NCBI GenBank assembly: GCA_965200435.1
Contig: OZ241337.1
Span: forward strand, 1,674,001 to 1,738,000
Direction: 5' to 3'
Origin: Bin75 sp965200435
Lineage (GTDB): Bacteria; Nitrospirota; Nitrospiria; Nitrospirales; UBA8639
DNA length: 64,000 nt
How positions within the stretch are numbered: position 1 is the first letter of the stretch; every line of letters begins with the position of its first letter. Below are positions 28,421 to 37,831 of the stretch, in pieces. The notes beneath the pieces are model-generated. The model saw only the letters and a program-made list of their open reading frames with translations, ran no database searches and was not told the DNA's origin. The position numbers and the translations under genes were made by a program.

Positions 28421-29764
28421 ATGTTGGAAATCATATGTCTTCAAGGCAGCCTCCTCGACGTCGAGACGCAGGCTATCGTCAATGCCGCGAATAGTCATGG
28501 ACTCATGGGCGGAGGTGTGGCCGGGATCATCCGGCGCGTCGCCGGGTCGCAAGTGGAAGATGAGGCGCGGCGGCAGGCGCCGATATCCGTGGGCAACGCC
28601 GTGCTGACGTCAGGTGGGCGCACGCGCTTTGCGGGCATCATTCATGCGCCGACCATGCTCGAACCGGCCATGCGCATCCCCGTCCGGAACGTGAGATTGG
28701 CCACACGAGCCGCGCTCCGGCTTGCCGATGAACACGACTTTGTCTCCCTTGGCATTCCCGGAATGGGCACGGGGGTCGGCCGGGTCGCCCCCGAGGAAGC
28801 CGCGGAAGTGATGGTTGAAGAAATTCGCCAATTCCATGCCCGATCCCTGCGATCGGTCATTCTGGTGGATATCGATCCCGTGATGGTGAGGGCTTGGCAG
28901 GCTGCCTTGTCGCGCTCCATGACACTCGAAGACGAATTTTGCGACATCGTAAAAAAAGCTCGGAGGGGCAGGGGACAAACGATTGCCGGCGCGGCGGAAA
29001 CCGCCCATCTTCGGAAAGACGAGTGGGAAAGCCTGGAACAGGGGGATCGAGTGCCGTCGGAACACGAAGTCTACGCCATGGCCCAAGCCCTTGCCCTCAA
29101 AGGCGAGGCGCTGGCCGCAGTTTCTGTCGGAGGATGGAGGCCGCAGCCTTCTCCGGCGTGGGTCTCCTCTCTGGTGGTCACGGTTCTCGGCGACATCGGT
29201 GGGTACGAAGTCAAGGGGTATGTCCTGATTGATCCTCAAACCCATCAGGCGGTGTTTATCGATACGGCGTACAATGCGGAAGTTATGTTGGCGGTGCTCG
29301 AAGAACGACACGCGACATTGGCCGGCGTATGCCTGACGCACGGGCACATGGATCATGCCGGTGGGTTGGATCGCATTCTCTCCGAGTGGCCCGTTCCCGT
29401 GTATCTCGGAGAGGGAGATTTCCCGCTGCTGCCCTGGACGCCTCCCAAGGAATCTGTCATCGTTCCTCAGGATGCCCAGGCCCTTGCGGTCGGAGACCTG
29501 ATGGTCGAATGTTTCGCTACGCCCGGCCATACCCCCGGCGGGTTCTGCTACAGGGTCCAATCCCATGACCAAGCCCTCTGTTTTGTCGGCGATACGCTGT
29601 TCGCTGGGTCCGTGGGTGGTTCCAACCCGCTTTCGTTGTATGCGGAGCATCTGGCGTCGGTTCGCCGGCGCGTGTTGCCGTTGGCTCCGGAGACGGTGCT
29701 GCTCCCCGGGCATGGCCCCCCGACCACGTCCAAAGAAGAACGAGTCACGAATCCCTTTGGATGA
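28421..29764 (+). CDS. Macro domain - HTH-like segment - metallo-beta-lactamase-fold fusion
   Basis: 447 residues in one open frame. Residues 1-150 are a macro domain, which binds ADP-ribose or related nucleotides: QAIVNAANSHGLMGGGV, then LGIPGMGTGVGRVAPEEAA. Residues about 170-225 look like an XRE-type helix-turn-helix (TIAGAAETAHLRKDEWESLE, then GDRVPSEHEVYAMAQALAL). Residues about 245-447 are an MBL hydrolase of glyoxalase-II type: THGHMDHAGG, ATPGHTPGG, FVGDTLFAGSVG and a final LPGHGPP supply metal ligands. The combination suggests hydrolysis of a nucleotide-linked or thioester substrate, perhaps with regulation, but the function is unknown. The M50 protease follows 32 bases later. Confidence 0.85.
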   Translation: MLEIICLQGSLLDVETQAIVNAANSHGLMGGGVAGIIRRVAGSQVEDEARRQAPISVGNAVLTSGGRTRFAGIIHAPTMLEPAMRIPVRNVRLATRAALRLADEHDFVSLGIPGMGTGVGRVAPEEAAEVMVEEIRQFHARSLRSVILVDIDPVMVRAWQAALSRSMTLEDEFCDIVKKARRGRGQTIAGAAETAHLRKDEWESLEQGDRVPSEHEVYAMAQALALKGEALAAVSVGGWRPQPSPAWVSSLVVTVLGDIGGYEVKGYVLIDPQTHQAVFIDTAYNAEVMLAVLEERHATLAGVCLTHGHMDHAGGLDRILSEWPVPVYLGEGDFPLLPWTPPKESVIVPQDAQALAVGDLMVECFATPGHTPGGFCYRVQSHDQALCFVGDTLFAGSVGGSNPLSLYAEHLASVRRRVLPLAPETVLLPGHGPPTTSKEERVTNPFG

Positions 29765-29796
29765 TATGATGTTCCGTCCCTAATTTTTTGTCGTTT

Positions 29797-30783
29797 ATGG
29801 ATCAACAACTCTTTCCGCCTGAACAGGACAACAGGTTTCCCGATGACCCGTTGAAAAAGGACAGGCCGCAGGACCCCGATGAATGGTCGCCGGAGTGGGA
29901 ACGGTCCGTTCCCGCACCCGAAAGCGATGCGTCGGTCTTGTCCCTCCCGCTCGGCTTGTTTGTGGTGACCGTCTTCACCACGTTGTGGGCGGGCGCGTAT
30001 CAAGTCAATACCGAGTCCGTGTCGGGAGCCTGGGATTTCCTGGTGCGTTATCCCGGCAACTTGGTGGACGGTTGGCCGTTCGCCGGCACGTTGTTGGGTA
30101 TCCTCGTCACCCACGAATTCGGGCATTATTATTTGTCGCGAGTTCACCGGATTCCGGCATCCCTGCCGCTGTTTATTCCAGGGCCTCCGCAATTTATCGG
30201 GACGTTCGGCGCCGTGATTCGCATGCGCTCACCTATTATGAATCGCCGGGCCCTGTTCGACATCGGCGTTGCCGGACCGATCTCGGGATTTATCGTGGCT
30301 GTGCCGGCTCTGCTCATCGGGCTCTTCTATTCAAAGGTCGAGTCCACGATGGGTCTCTATGGCCTTCAATTGGGGGAACCGCTGTTGCTGCAATTTTTCG
30401 CATGGCTCATATTCGGACCGCTCCCCGACACTTATGACATCGTGCTGCACCCCATTGCCTTTGCCGCGTGGTTCGGCTTCTTCATTACCGCGCTGAACTT
30501 GATCCCGATCGGGCAACTCGACGGCGGGCACGTGGCTTATGCGCTGTTCGGACCCCGTCAACGCACCCTGGCGCTCGCGGCGATTCCCATCCTGCTGGTG
30601 TTGGGATTGTGGGGGTGGCCGGGGTGGATTTTGTGGGCGGTTCTGGCCGGCCTGGTCGGGATCAGCCATCCGCCGGTCATCGATCCGGGTACGGAATTGG
30701 GGCGCGGCCGGCTTTGGGTGGGATGGGGCGCCATTGCTATTTTCCTCGTCAGCTTTTCTCCGGTCCCCTTTTATTTTGGCTGA
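29797..30783 (+). CDS. Site-2-protease-like M50 membrane metalloprotease
   Basis: 328 residues from ATG 29797 (a TTG at 29788 is possible). A polar N-terminus of about 50 residues is followed by multiple membrane helices. HEFGHYY near residue 106 is the HExxH zinc motif inside a helix, and PIGQLDGGH near 235 gives the third ligand in the NxxPxxxLDG motif. M50 proteases cut membrane-embedded regulators or process membrane proteins; this short form lacks PDZ and CBS domains, resembling plant EGY / cyanobacterial types. Substrate unknown. Probably cotranscribed with the macro fusion and the M20 peptidase. Confidence 0.92.
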   Translation: MDQQLFPPEQDNRFPDDPLKKDRPQDPDEWSPEWERSVPAPESDASVLSLPLGLFVVTVFTTLWAGAYQVNTESVSGAWDFLVRYPGNLVDGWPFAGTLLGILVTHEFGHYYLSRVHRIPASLPLFIPGPPQFIGTFGAVIRMRSPIMNRRALFDIGVAGPISGFIVAVPALLIGLFYSKVESTMGLYGLQLGEPLLLQFFAWLIFGPLPDTYDIVLHPIAFAAWFGFFITALNLIPIGQLDGGHVAYALFGPRQRTLALAAIPILLVLGLWGWPGWILWAVLAGLVGISHPPVIDPGTELGRGRLWVGWGAIAIFLVSFSPVPFYFG

Positions 30784-30827
30784 CGGCTGTACCCATTTAT
30801 GATTCACGAAAGAAAGAGAGTATCTCG

Positions 30828-32183
30828 ATGAAGCATTTGGAATCCTATATCCGGTCGGTTCGGCCACAGTTCGAAGACATGCTTGGACAGGCGGTGGAAA
30901 TCCCGTCGGTGAGTTCCGATCCGGGGCGCAAGAAAGATATGGTCAGGATGGCCACTGTGGCGGCGCAGTATCTGCGGAGTCTCGGCGGCCGGGCGCGGAT
31001 CGTCACGACCAACGGCTACCCCGTGGTGTCGGGAGGCTGGCAGGTCGGGAAGTCCTATCCCACGTTGACGATTTACAACCATCTGGATGTGCAACCCGCC
31101 CAGGAACCGGAGTGGACGCAGGACCCGTTCGTCTTTCGCCAACAGGGGGATACCTATCGGGGCCGGGGGACCACCGATGATAAAGGGCCGGCGCTGGCCG
31201 CGCTCCTGGCCGCCAGATTTGCCGTGGAGCAGGGCGTCGCGTTGAACATCCGGTTTCTCTGGGAATTGGAAGAAGAAATCGGGAGTCCGAATTTCCAGGA
31301 TGCCTTGGAGCAGCGGAGCGCGGTCCCGCGGCCTGATTCGGTTCTGGTTTCGGATACCATCTGGGTCTCGCGCCAGCGCCCGGCCATTTCCACGGGGTTG
31401 CGCGGATTGTTGGCTGTCCGGCTGACCTTGCGTACGGGAACGACCGACGTGCATTCCGGGCTGACCGGCGGCGGAGCCAGAAACCCGCTCGCCGAATTAT
31501 GCGAAGCCGCCCGGTCGTGCGTGGAGGCGCGAACCGGCCGCGTGACCATTCCCGGGTTTTACGATGAGGTGGTGCCGCCTACCGCCGGGGAAATGAAGCA
31601 ATTTCTCTCCTCGGGCTTTCAGGTGAACCGGTTCAAAAAGGACTATGGATTCCGGTCGATTCGCACACAAAACCGTGCCGAGTTGATCCAACGCATTTGG
31701 GCGACCCCCACCTTCGAAGTGCATGGATTGGTAGGCGGGCACATGGGACCCGGCGTGAAAACCGTGGTTCCGCCATCCGGGGAATTGAAGGTGAGTATGC
31801 GACTGGTCCCGAATCAGAAACCCGCGACGATACTCGCCCGGCTCAAGGCCCATCTCAAGAAACTGAATCCCGATATCCGGGTCGAAGCCCAAGGGCAACT
31901 CGAACCGTTTCGTGGCGTGACGCAGGGCCCGTATGCCGACGCGCTCCACCAGGCAATGCGGACGGGATTCGGTAAGACTCCCGCACTGGTGCGAGAAGGG
32001 GGGTCGATCGGCGCGGTGTCCTTGATGGAGCGGGCGTGGCAGGCGCCCATTCTCTTCTGCGGCTTGAGCCTGCCCGAGCACGGCTACCACGCGCCGAATG
32101 AAAATTTCGATTGGGGTCAGACTTCGGGTGGGATCCGCACGTTTGTCGACTACTTTTCCCGCGTGGCAAGCATGACACGTTAA
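30828..32183 (+). CDS. M20 family metallopeptidase (dipeptidase / acetylornithine deacetylase-like)
   Basis: 451 residues from ATG 30828. Metal ligands are visible in YNHLDVQP, RGTTDDKGP and WELEEEIGS, and the dimerisation-domain His region TTDVHSGLTGG is present. The length and these motifs fit PM20D/CNDP-type dipeptidases, cytoplasmic enzymes that trim small peptides. A longer frame upstream overlaps the M50 gene and is a read-through. The TAA stop (32181-32183) forms the TTAA target duplication of MITE copy 5, which starts immediately after it. Confidence 0.93.
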   Translation: MKHLESYIRSVRPQFEDMLGQAVEIPSVSSDPGRKKDMVRMATVAAQYLRSLGGRARIVTTNGYPVVSGGWQVGKSYPTLTIYNHLDVQPAQEPEWTQDPFVFRQQGDTYRGRGTTDDKGPALAALLAARFAVEQGVALNIRFLWELEEEIGSPNFQDALEQRSAVPRPDSVLVSDTIWVSRQRPAISTGLRGLLAVRLTLRTGTTDVHSGLTGGGARNPLAELCEAARSCVEARTGRVTIPGFYDEVVPPTAGEMKQFLSSGFQVNRFKKDYGFRSIRTQNRAELIQRIWATPTFEVHGLVGGHMGPGVKTVVPPSGELKVSMRLVPNQKPATILARLKAHLKKLNPDIRVEAQGQLEPFRGVTQGPYADALHQAMRTGFGKTPALVREGGSIGAVSLMERAWQAPILFCGLSLPEHGYHAPNENFDWGQTSGGIRTFVDYFSRVASMTR

Positions 32184-32325
32184 GGAACCTCTGATTTAGT
32201 GCACTATCGGGCGCATGGCTGCGTGGTGTCCTCGCTCAATCCTCACCTATCTCTCTGATAAGCTTCGGGTTTCGCTGCGGGACGCCTTGCCCTTCATCCC
32301 GCTATCACACGAAATCAGAGGTTCC
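32184..32325 (+). repeat. 142-bp MITE-like element, copy 5
   Basis: Near-consensus copy with exact TTAA flanks (32180-32183 and 32326-32329). The left TTAA contains the M20 peptidase stop codon. The ends, GGAACCTCTGATTTAGTG and the complement of GGAACCTCTGATTTCGTG, differ by one base over 18. Confidence 0.95.
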
Positions 32326-32412
32326 TTAAACGACAAATGAGGATCGAGCGTGGTGCCTTTTCCCGAAACAAAAAGGCCGCGTCGTGCGGAGGCGAAATCC
32401 TGCAATGGACTT

Positions 32413-33792
32413 TTACTGTTTCTTCCGGACCAAAATCCGTAACGGCGTGCCTTCGAATCCGAACGTGGCCCGGAGTTGGTTTTCCATGTAACGCAGATAC
32501 GTAGGGGTAATCACGGTCGATTTGCCTACGAACAGCGCGAACGTGGGCGGTTTGGTCGCGACCTGGGTGATATAGAGCGATTTCGGCGGGTTCCCTTTTT
32601 TCACGGTAAGCGGATTGTCCGTCAGCACCTTTTGGAGGAATTGATTGAGGCGACCCGTGGGAACCCGGTATGAGAACGCGTCCATGACCCGGGTGACGGC
32701 CGCGAACACCTGATCGACGGTCCTGGGCATCAGCGCCGATCCGAATAGCACCGGCACAAAGGTGAAAAAGGGAAACTGCCGCTGTAAGTCCAGAGAAAAT
32801 TTCTTTTTGGCCTCGCGCTGATCCCGGCGCAGGTCCCATTTGTTGACCAGCATCACGCAGCCCCGTCCCTGCCGTTGGATGAGCCCCGCGATCTTGGTGT
32901 CCTGGTCCGTGGCGCCCTCGACCCCATCGAGTAACAGGACGCCGATATCCGACCTGCCCAACGCCTTCATGGTTCTGGCCACGCTGTAGCCTTCGATGCC
33001 GGGCTCCACGCGCCCGCGCCGTCGTAACCCCGCGGTATCCGTCAACAGGAAGGACCGGCCCTCGCGTTCCATGTGCGTGTCGATGGGGTCTCGCGTGGTG
33101 CCGGGCGCATCGCTGACGAGGGCCCGTTCTTCTCCGAGTATGGTATTCACCAGCGTGGATTTGCCCACGTTCGGCCGCCCGACCACGGCCACCCGGGTTG
33201 TGGCGGTTTCCGTCAAGTCCTCGTCATGCGCCGGCAGGAGATGCAGGAACGCCTCCAGCAGGTCATCCACCCCGTTGCCGTGTTCCGCCGAAACGGGAAA
33301 CAGCGTGTCCTTGCCGAGTTGATAAAAATCCGCCAACAGGGGTTCCGACTTCGGGGTATCGATTTTATTGACCACCCAGAACGTGGGCTTGTCCACCCCG
33401 TGCAGCCCGTCCACGATCTCCCGGTCCACCGGCGTGAGCCCGGCGCGGCCGTCCATGATCACGAGCAGAATATCCGCCGAGGCGAGCGCGGCCTGCGACT
33501 GTCTGCGGATGAGCCCGAGCATGCCGTCGTCGGCAGTGGGATCGAGCCCGCCCGTATCGACGAGTTGAAAGCGACGGCCCTGGTACGTGCATTCGGCGTA
33601 GATCCGGTCACGGGTGACGCCTGCCCGGTCGTCCACGATGGCGTTCCTTGTTCCCAGAATCCGGTTGAACAGAGTCGATTTGCCGACGTTTGGTCGTCCG
33701 AGCACCGCGACGAGCGGCACGCCCGATGGCCGCAGGCCCGGCAGGAACGTCTGACGGCTCGATCGTGCCGGGGATTTCCGTTTTACAGCCAA
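32413..33792 (-). CDS. der: Ribosome biogenesis GTPase Der (EngA)
   Basis: 459 residues, typical. Two tandem GTPase domains: GRPNVGKST near residues 32-40 and again near 210, with DTGG / DTAG G3 motifs and NKID / NKWD G4 motifs, then a C-terminal KH-like domain (RLNQFLQKVL … LRILVRKKQ). Needed for 50S subunit maturation. The N-terminus has about 25 extra basic residues. Intact. Confidence 0.97.
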   Translation of the reverse strand: MAVKRKSPARSSRQTFLPGLRPSGVPLVAVLGRPNVGKSTLFNRILGTRNAIVDDRAGVTRDRIYAECTYQGRRFQLVDTGGLDPTADDGMLGLIRRQSQAALASADILLVIMDGRAGLTPVDREIVDGLHGVDKPTFWVVNKIDTPKSEPLLADFYQLGKDTLFPVSAEHGNGVDDLLEAFLHLLPAHDEDLTETATTRVAVVGRPNVGKSTLVNTILGEERALVSDAPGTTRDPIDTHMEREGRSFLLTDTAGLRRRGRVEPGIEGYSVARTMKALGRSDIGVLLLDGVEGATDQDTKIAGLIQRQGRGCVMLVNKWDLRRDQREAKKKFSLDLQRQFPFFTFVPVLFGSALMPRTVDQVFAAVTRVMDAFSYRVPTGRLNQFLQKVLTDNPLTVKKGNPPKSLYITQVATKPPTFALFVGKSTVITPTYLRYMENQLRATFGFEGTPLRILVRKKQ

Positions 33793-34476
33793 GTCAGGTT
33801 TCTCTTTCTCTTGTCTTTATCTGTCATCCTTGCGAACGCGAGGATCCAGCACAATTCCGAGCGAAGCGAGAAATCTGCTTTTTCCTCTTTCTGGCATGCC
33901 CGGCACTTGTCCCCGAGCAGATCGGAGATCTAATCGGGAATCCGGCATCTTTGTCTTGTTCTGTCATCCTCGACGTTTGTAATCGAGGATCCAGTGTCTT
34001 TGTCTTTTCCCTTGTATTTGTAGCCGCGCCATCTCATGGCGCGTTCCTCCAAGTGGCACAAGACGCTGCCGCTACAATTTGAAGAGAATATACTCCGGCA
34101 GGCAGAGAAATGAAAAACCGAAAGCCCAGTCTACGGGCGGGTAAGGAGAAAAAACAAGTTGTCACATATGCAGGTGTTTCATGGGCGGTGACCGCTTGGT
34201 TTGGCAACGAGTGAAGAGGGGATGATGTCTGTCACTTGACCAAGGTCTTCATGGCCTGACTGTCCCCCGACCACGGGGCCCCTTCCTGTCGGATGACATC
34301 AGAGGTTCCTTAGCCATAGGCGTCACCCGACACTGCTCACAGACAGGCCTGCCAAGTGAGCGACATCGTTCCCAGTGAAGAGCTGTTTTATGGAAATTGA
34401 ACGGGCATAAATGAGCGGTGCCGGCTTGGTAGGATTCCGGGCGGACCCGTATGTGAACTTTGGGTCCTGGTGGTTG
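33793..34476. other. Intergenic region with palindromes and repeat relics
   Basis: 684 bases without a convincing gene. It holds two related hairpins of the form TGTCATCCT … AGGATCCAG (33823-33848 and 33963-33993; the second has perfect 8-bp arms ATCCTCGA/TCGAGGAT). At 34152-34180 is a stretch nearly identical to the 3' end of the CopD-like gene (37306-37330). A GTCGGATGA … TCACCCGAC palindrome (34288-34331) encloses a solo MITE end. Confidence 0.6.
34299..34314 (+). repeat. Solo terminal fragment of the 142-bp element
   Basis: ATCAGAGGTTCC followed by TTAG matches the right end and flank of full copies, with nothing recognisable of the rest. It lies inside the loop of the 34288-34331 palindrome. 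Confidence 0.55.
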
Positions 34477-34776
34477 TCATCGGAGGGTAGTGGCCCCAGT
34501 CCCCTTTTGGACGCATTGATCCGGACGTCCATAGCTGAACTGCCCGTCCATGCTCTGGTATGCCAAGGCCGCCGGTGCCTGGCCGCTAGGGATGTTGATA
34601 TGATAGAGCAAACACCCTTGCGAACCGACGCTCACAGGGGTGTAAATAATGCCTTCCCGCTCGACCGGAGCGCCCAAGCCGGCCGGCGTGTGCGTCATGT
34701 CCGGGTTTTGTTGACTTGTGCAAGCTACTCCGAACACGGCCACGCACCCAAGTGTTAAGGTACGAAGGCGATTCAC
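34477..34776 (-). CDS. Small putative lipoprotein
   Basis: 99 residues. Positively charged start, hydrophobic stretch and lipobox VFGVAC give a mature lipid-anchored Cys at residue 19. The mature part (about 80 residues) has two further Cys (GCLLYH, DQCVQ), which could form a disulfide. No family recognised. It starts 4 bases after the subtilase lipoprotein gene ends on the same strand, so the two are likely cotranscribed and both membrane-anchored. Confidence 0.7.
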   Translation of the reverse strand: MNRLRTLTLGCVAVFGVACTSQQNPDMTHTPAGLGAPVEREGIIYTPVSVGSQGCLLYHINIPSGQAPAALAYQSMDGQFSYGRPDQCVQKGTGATTLR

Positions 34777-34780
34777 CTGT

Positions 34781-37099
34781 TCACCAAATCAGCCGGTACG
34801 CGAAGCCGAGACGCGAATCGTGCCGTCCTGGGATATGGCCGGCGTTCATGGTCTGTCCGACCTCCACGGCAATCTTCCCCCCGATGGCGTTTTGCTCATG
34901 ATGCACGGCCAACCGGATTTCTCTCGCCTCCGGGCTTAACCCGATCCGGTACTTGTCGTAGAGTTTCCGGCCATTCTCCATCCGCCCGTTCTCAATGCGG
35001 AAGGTGCCGGTGCCCGTCTCCGCCCGTAAGGGTTGCTCAATCATGAGGACGGTTTGCGGGGTGCCCACACGAATAGCCATGGCAGAAAGGAGTGAAGAGG
35101 ATGCCTGAAAGATCGCATCCTGTTCATAGTCCGGGAGACTCATCCCCACCGTGCCAGTGGCGTTGAGCGTCAACCCGTGACCCAACTCCTGAACAATTGC
35201 ATGCGAGGTCCAGACCATCCCGGACCGCAGATTCCGGCCAAAGGCTCCGGACGTTTGTGCCCCAAAGTAATTCCCATCGTTGACGCTAAATCCATAGCCG
35301 AACCCGCTCTGTTGGGGTTGGCGGGCAAAGCTCATGGATGACGGTCCGAAGCCGACCACATAGTTTTGGCCTTCGGGGAGACCCAACTTCCCCGCATTCT
35401 GAATTGGGGTCCAGTTCATGCCCATGGATTCAACCCCCGGGGCCGGTGCAACATTACGTTGAAGGCTCTGGAACATGGGAATCGTGGAGCGTATGGCCGT
35501 GCCGCTTCTCACCCTGGAGGCCAGGGGCACCCAAAAGGGAAAATCCTGCTCGTCAAAGGCCGTCAGTTCCAGCCCCTCAATGCGGTCCGTGATCGAGCCA
35601 AAGATTGCTGGGACCTGGAGCGAACTGTCGTAGAGTCCACGTGCCGATTGGCCGACGCTCAACGTGCCGACCGGTGAGAGTGCGGCTTCCAGATCCAAGT
35701 GCCCGGCACCATAGGTCTCCAGGTCAGCGTACTGCCCGCTCCGGTCCGCGGTGTCAATCATGCGCTTCACGACTTCCGTATTTCCGCGCGTTCCCCGGAA
35801 ATGTTCCATCAGAAGGGCGAGCGCGCCTGAGACGACGGGCGCGGCGAAGCTGGTACCTTGTATCCCATCCTCCACGTCGCCCCTTCCGGGACTATTCGGG
35901 TTGGGCACGAGGCCTCGCAGGGTACCCGGAGCCGCGAGACAGTAGTGCGCTCCATGTCTCGTAGCATTCCAGTCGGACGGGAGTGGACCACATCGGTTGG
36001 AGTAGGCTGCGATGCCTCCTGTTTCCGGATCCGTCGCGGCGACAGCAAGGGAATGCCCGCGCAGCTCAGGGATATAGAAGGGCAAGTCTGCTCCCAAGCC
36101 GGAGGACGGTTGTCCCTCATTGCCCGCGGCGTAGACGAGTATGGTTTTGTTGGCATCCGGTCTATCGGCCTGCAAGAGGGCATCCAAGTACTTCGGCAGG
36201 TACTGTCTACACCATTGCAACTCCGAATTGACAGCATTGGAGACCGCGTCCGGATCGAACAGCGGTACGCCATAGGACCTGTTGATAATGTCGAATTTTG
36301 CGTAGTCGTTTCGCTGGGTACTTGCCAAGCCATCGTCAAGTCGCTGGCGATCAGGGCGGGAGAGTGTTGCAATCCAATTTTGCAATGTAGCGTCTGCAAA
36401 CGCGTTTGCTCTCTGGTCGTCCGATAGATTGTGCGCGATGGGGATAATGGTTGCTTCCGGTGCGACCCCGAGGTTTCTCCCGGCTGCGATTGAAGCGACT
36501 GATGTCCCGTGGGTTCCATCACCGTAGGGTGTCGGCACTTCATGCCATCGAAGCAACCGCCCGATCGGGTTGTTTTCGTCGTAGTACTCGTCAACCACGA
36601 ACACAGAGTCATCCCTGGTCGGCCATCCGTCCGTGTCGACGATCTGGCGCACCCAACGGTTGACCGCTTCCGTGTCTCCCTCGCTGTTGTCTTCCCAAGT
36701 ATTGCATGATGGGTCGAATAATCTACACGTTTCAACATCGCTGGATAACAGGTCGCCGTCCGGGTGGCGATAGGCGAGACTTGCCCCGTCCGCTTCAGTC
36801 AGTCGTACCCGGTCCCCGAACTCGGCGTTTTGTGTGTAATCGACGATGGTGTCGTCGATTCCGATCCGCACGCCCTTGCCGGTCAGTCCCCTGGCGTAGG
36901 CATGATGCGCACCGATCTGTTCGAGCACCTTTGGCTGGTGTGTCGTAAAGCGTTCCGTGTTGAGGTGATATGAGGGGTCAGCGGTGGGATCAGGACGAGG
37001 GGGTACGATGGTAGGCTTGGAACCTCCACCGCCGCAAGCCGGCAGAGAGAGAAGACAGGTTGCCACGATAACCAGCGCAGTAGACCGATTCTGTGTCAT
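34781..37099 (-). CDS. Subtilisin-like (S8) serine protease lipoprotein with autotransporter-like C-terminus
   Basis: 772 residues from ATG 37099, which has GGGAGGGG just upstream; a TTG at 37111 would lie inside that site. Lipobox SLPAC near residue 22, followed by a Gly-rich linker. The S8 domain (about 50-470) has Asp in GIDDTIVD, His in GDGTHGTSVA, oxyanion Asn in AAGNEG and Ser in GTSFAAPVVSG. The C-terminal 280 residues are rich in Gly and alternating strands and end AYRLIW, resembling the barrel of SphB1-like lipoprotein autotransporters. Probably displayed on the outer membrane. Substrate unknown; the damaged surface protein at 14.7-21.9 kb is one possible type of target, but no sequence supports that link. 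Confidence 0.88.
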   Translation of the reverse strand: MTQNRSTALVIVATCLLSLPACGGGGSKPTIVPPRPDPTADPSYHLNTERFTTHQPKVLEQIGAHHAYARGLTGKGVRIGIDDTIVDYTQNAEFGDRVRLTEADGASLAYRHPDGDLLSSDVETCRLFDPSCNTWEDNSEGDTEAVNRWVRQIVDTDGWPTRDDSVFVVDEYYDENNPIGRLLRWHEVPTPYGDGTHGTSVASIAAGRNLGVAPEATIIPIAHNLSDDQRANAFADATLQNWIATLSRPDRQRLDDGLASTQRNDYAKFDIINRSYGVPLFDPDAVSNAVNSELQWCRQYLPKYLDALLQADRPDANKTILVYAAGNEGQPSSGLGADLPFYIPELRGHSLAVAATDPETGGIAAYSNRCGPLPSDWNATRHGAHYCLAAPGTLRGLVPNPNSPGRGDVEDGIQGTSFAAPVVSGALALLMEHFRGTRGNTEVVKRMIDTADRSGQYADLETYGAGHLDLEAALSPVGTLSVGQSARGLYDSSLQVPAIFGSITDRIEGLELTAFDEQDFPFWVPLASRVRSGTAIRSTIPMFQSLQRNVAPAPGVESMGMNWTPIQNAGKLGLPEGQNYVVGFGPSSMSFARQPQQSGFGYGFSVNDGNYFGAQTSGAFGRNLRSGMVWTSHAIVQELGHGLTLNATGTVGMSLPDYEQDAIFQASSSLLSAMAIRVGTPQTVLMIEQPLRAETGTGTFRIENGRMENGRKLYDKYRIGLSPEAREIRLAVHHEQNAIGGKIAVEVGQTMNAGHIPGRHDSRLGFAYRLIW

Positions 37100-37303
37100 G
37101 TCCCCTCCCAAGGTTCGTCGGGAATGCCCATCTGCGTTTTATCCAGCGGTGAGTAGTCACAGGCTGAGCTTTGCCAAGGAAGTACTTTTACCTCAAAACT
37201 AGCTCAAAATCCAAGGAGACATGCCCGCACACAGGTCGGTGTATGTGTTCACTGATTCGTTGACAGAAAGAGGGACGAGATAGGTCCTTGCAGAGGAGGG
37301 AAA

Positions 37304-37831
37304 TTACATATGCAAGTGTTTCATGGCGGCGGCGCAGAGGATGATGAAGATGCCCATCCAGAGGCCGGCTTTTTGGAAGGGGATGGGTTCGATGATTTGT
37401 TCTTCTTTTTCCTGTTCGTCTTCTTCGCCCGTGGGTTCGATGCGGAAGATGACGGTGTACAGGTACAAGGTCAGGATGCCGAGCACCAGGGTGAGTTTGA
37501 TGAAGAAGACCGTCAAATACTTGGCGTTGTTGGACAGGCCGTAGCCGGTCTGCATTTCCATGGCTTCTCCCACGTAATGCAGGTTGATCCCACCCGTGAA
37601 GAGGATCACGACGAGCAGGCTGCCGACTACCTTGCGATACTGTTTGTAGAAAGTATCGCAGATGGGTTTGATGTATTCCCTGGGCACGGACGATTGGAGC
37701 CCCGGCGTCACCGCCAGGACCAGAAAGGCCAGTCCGCCGATCCACACGATGGCCGAGAGCAGGTGCAGCCAGTGGTTGAGAACGGGAATGACTTTATTGA
37801 GATCGGACAGCGTTGCTAGAAGGGCATTCAT
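37304..37831 (-). CDS. CopD/DUF2269-like four-helix membrane protein
   Basis: 175 residues with four hydrophobic helices (about 18-40, 68-90, 108-130, 150-168). HWLHLLSAIVWIGGLAF carries the paired His and WxGG of CopD-like and related haem/copper membrane proteins; the final KHLHM adds another His. A charged Glu-rich loop (EEDEQEKEEQ) precedes the last helix. The ATG overlaps the radical SAM stop by one base, so translation is probably coupled. A role in haem or metal handling at the membrane is plausible but unproved. Confidence 0.8.
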   Translation of the reverse strand: MNALLATLSDLNKVIPVLNHWLHLLSAIVWIGGLAFLVLAVTPGLQSSVPREYIKPICDTFYKQYRKVVGSLLVVILFTGGINLHYVGEAMEMQTGYGLSNNAKYLTVFFIKLTLVLGILTLYLYTVIFRIEPTGEEDEQEKEEQIIEPIPFQKAGLWMGIFIILCAAAMKHLHM

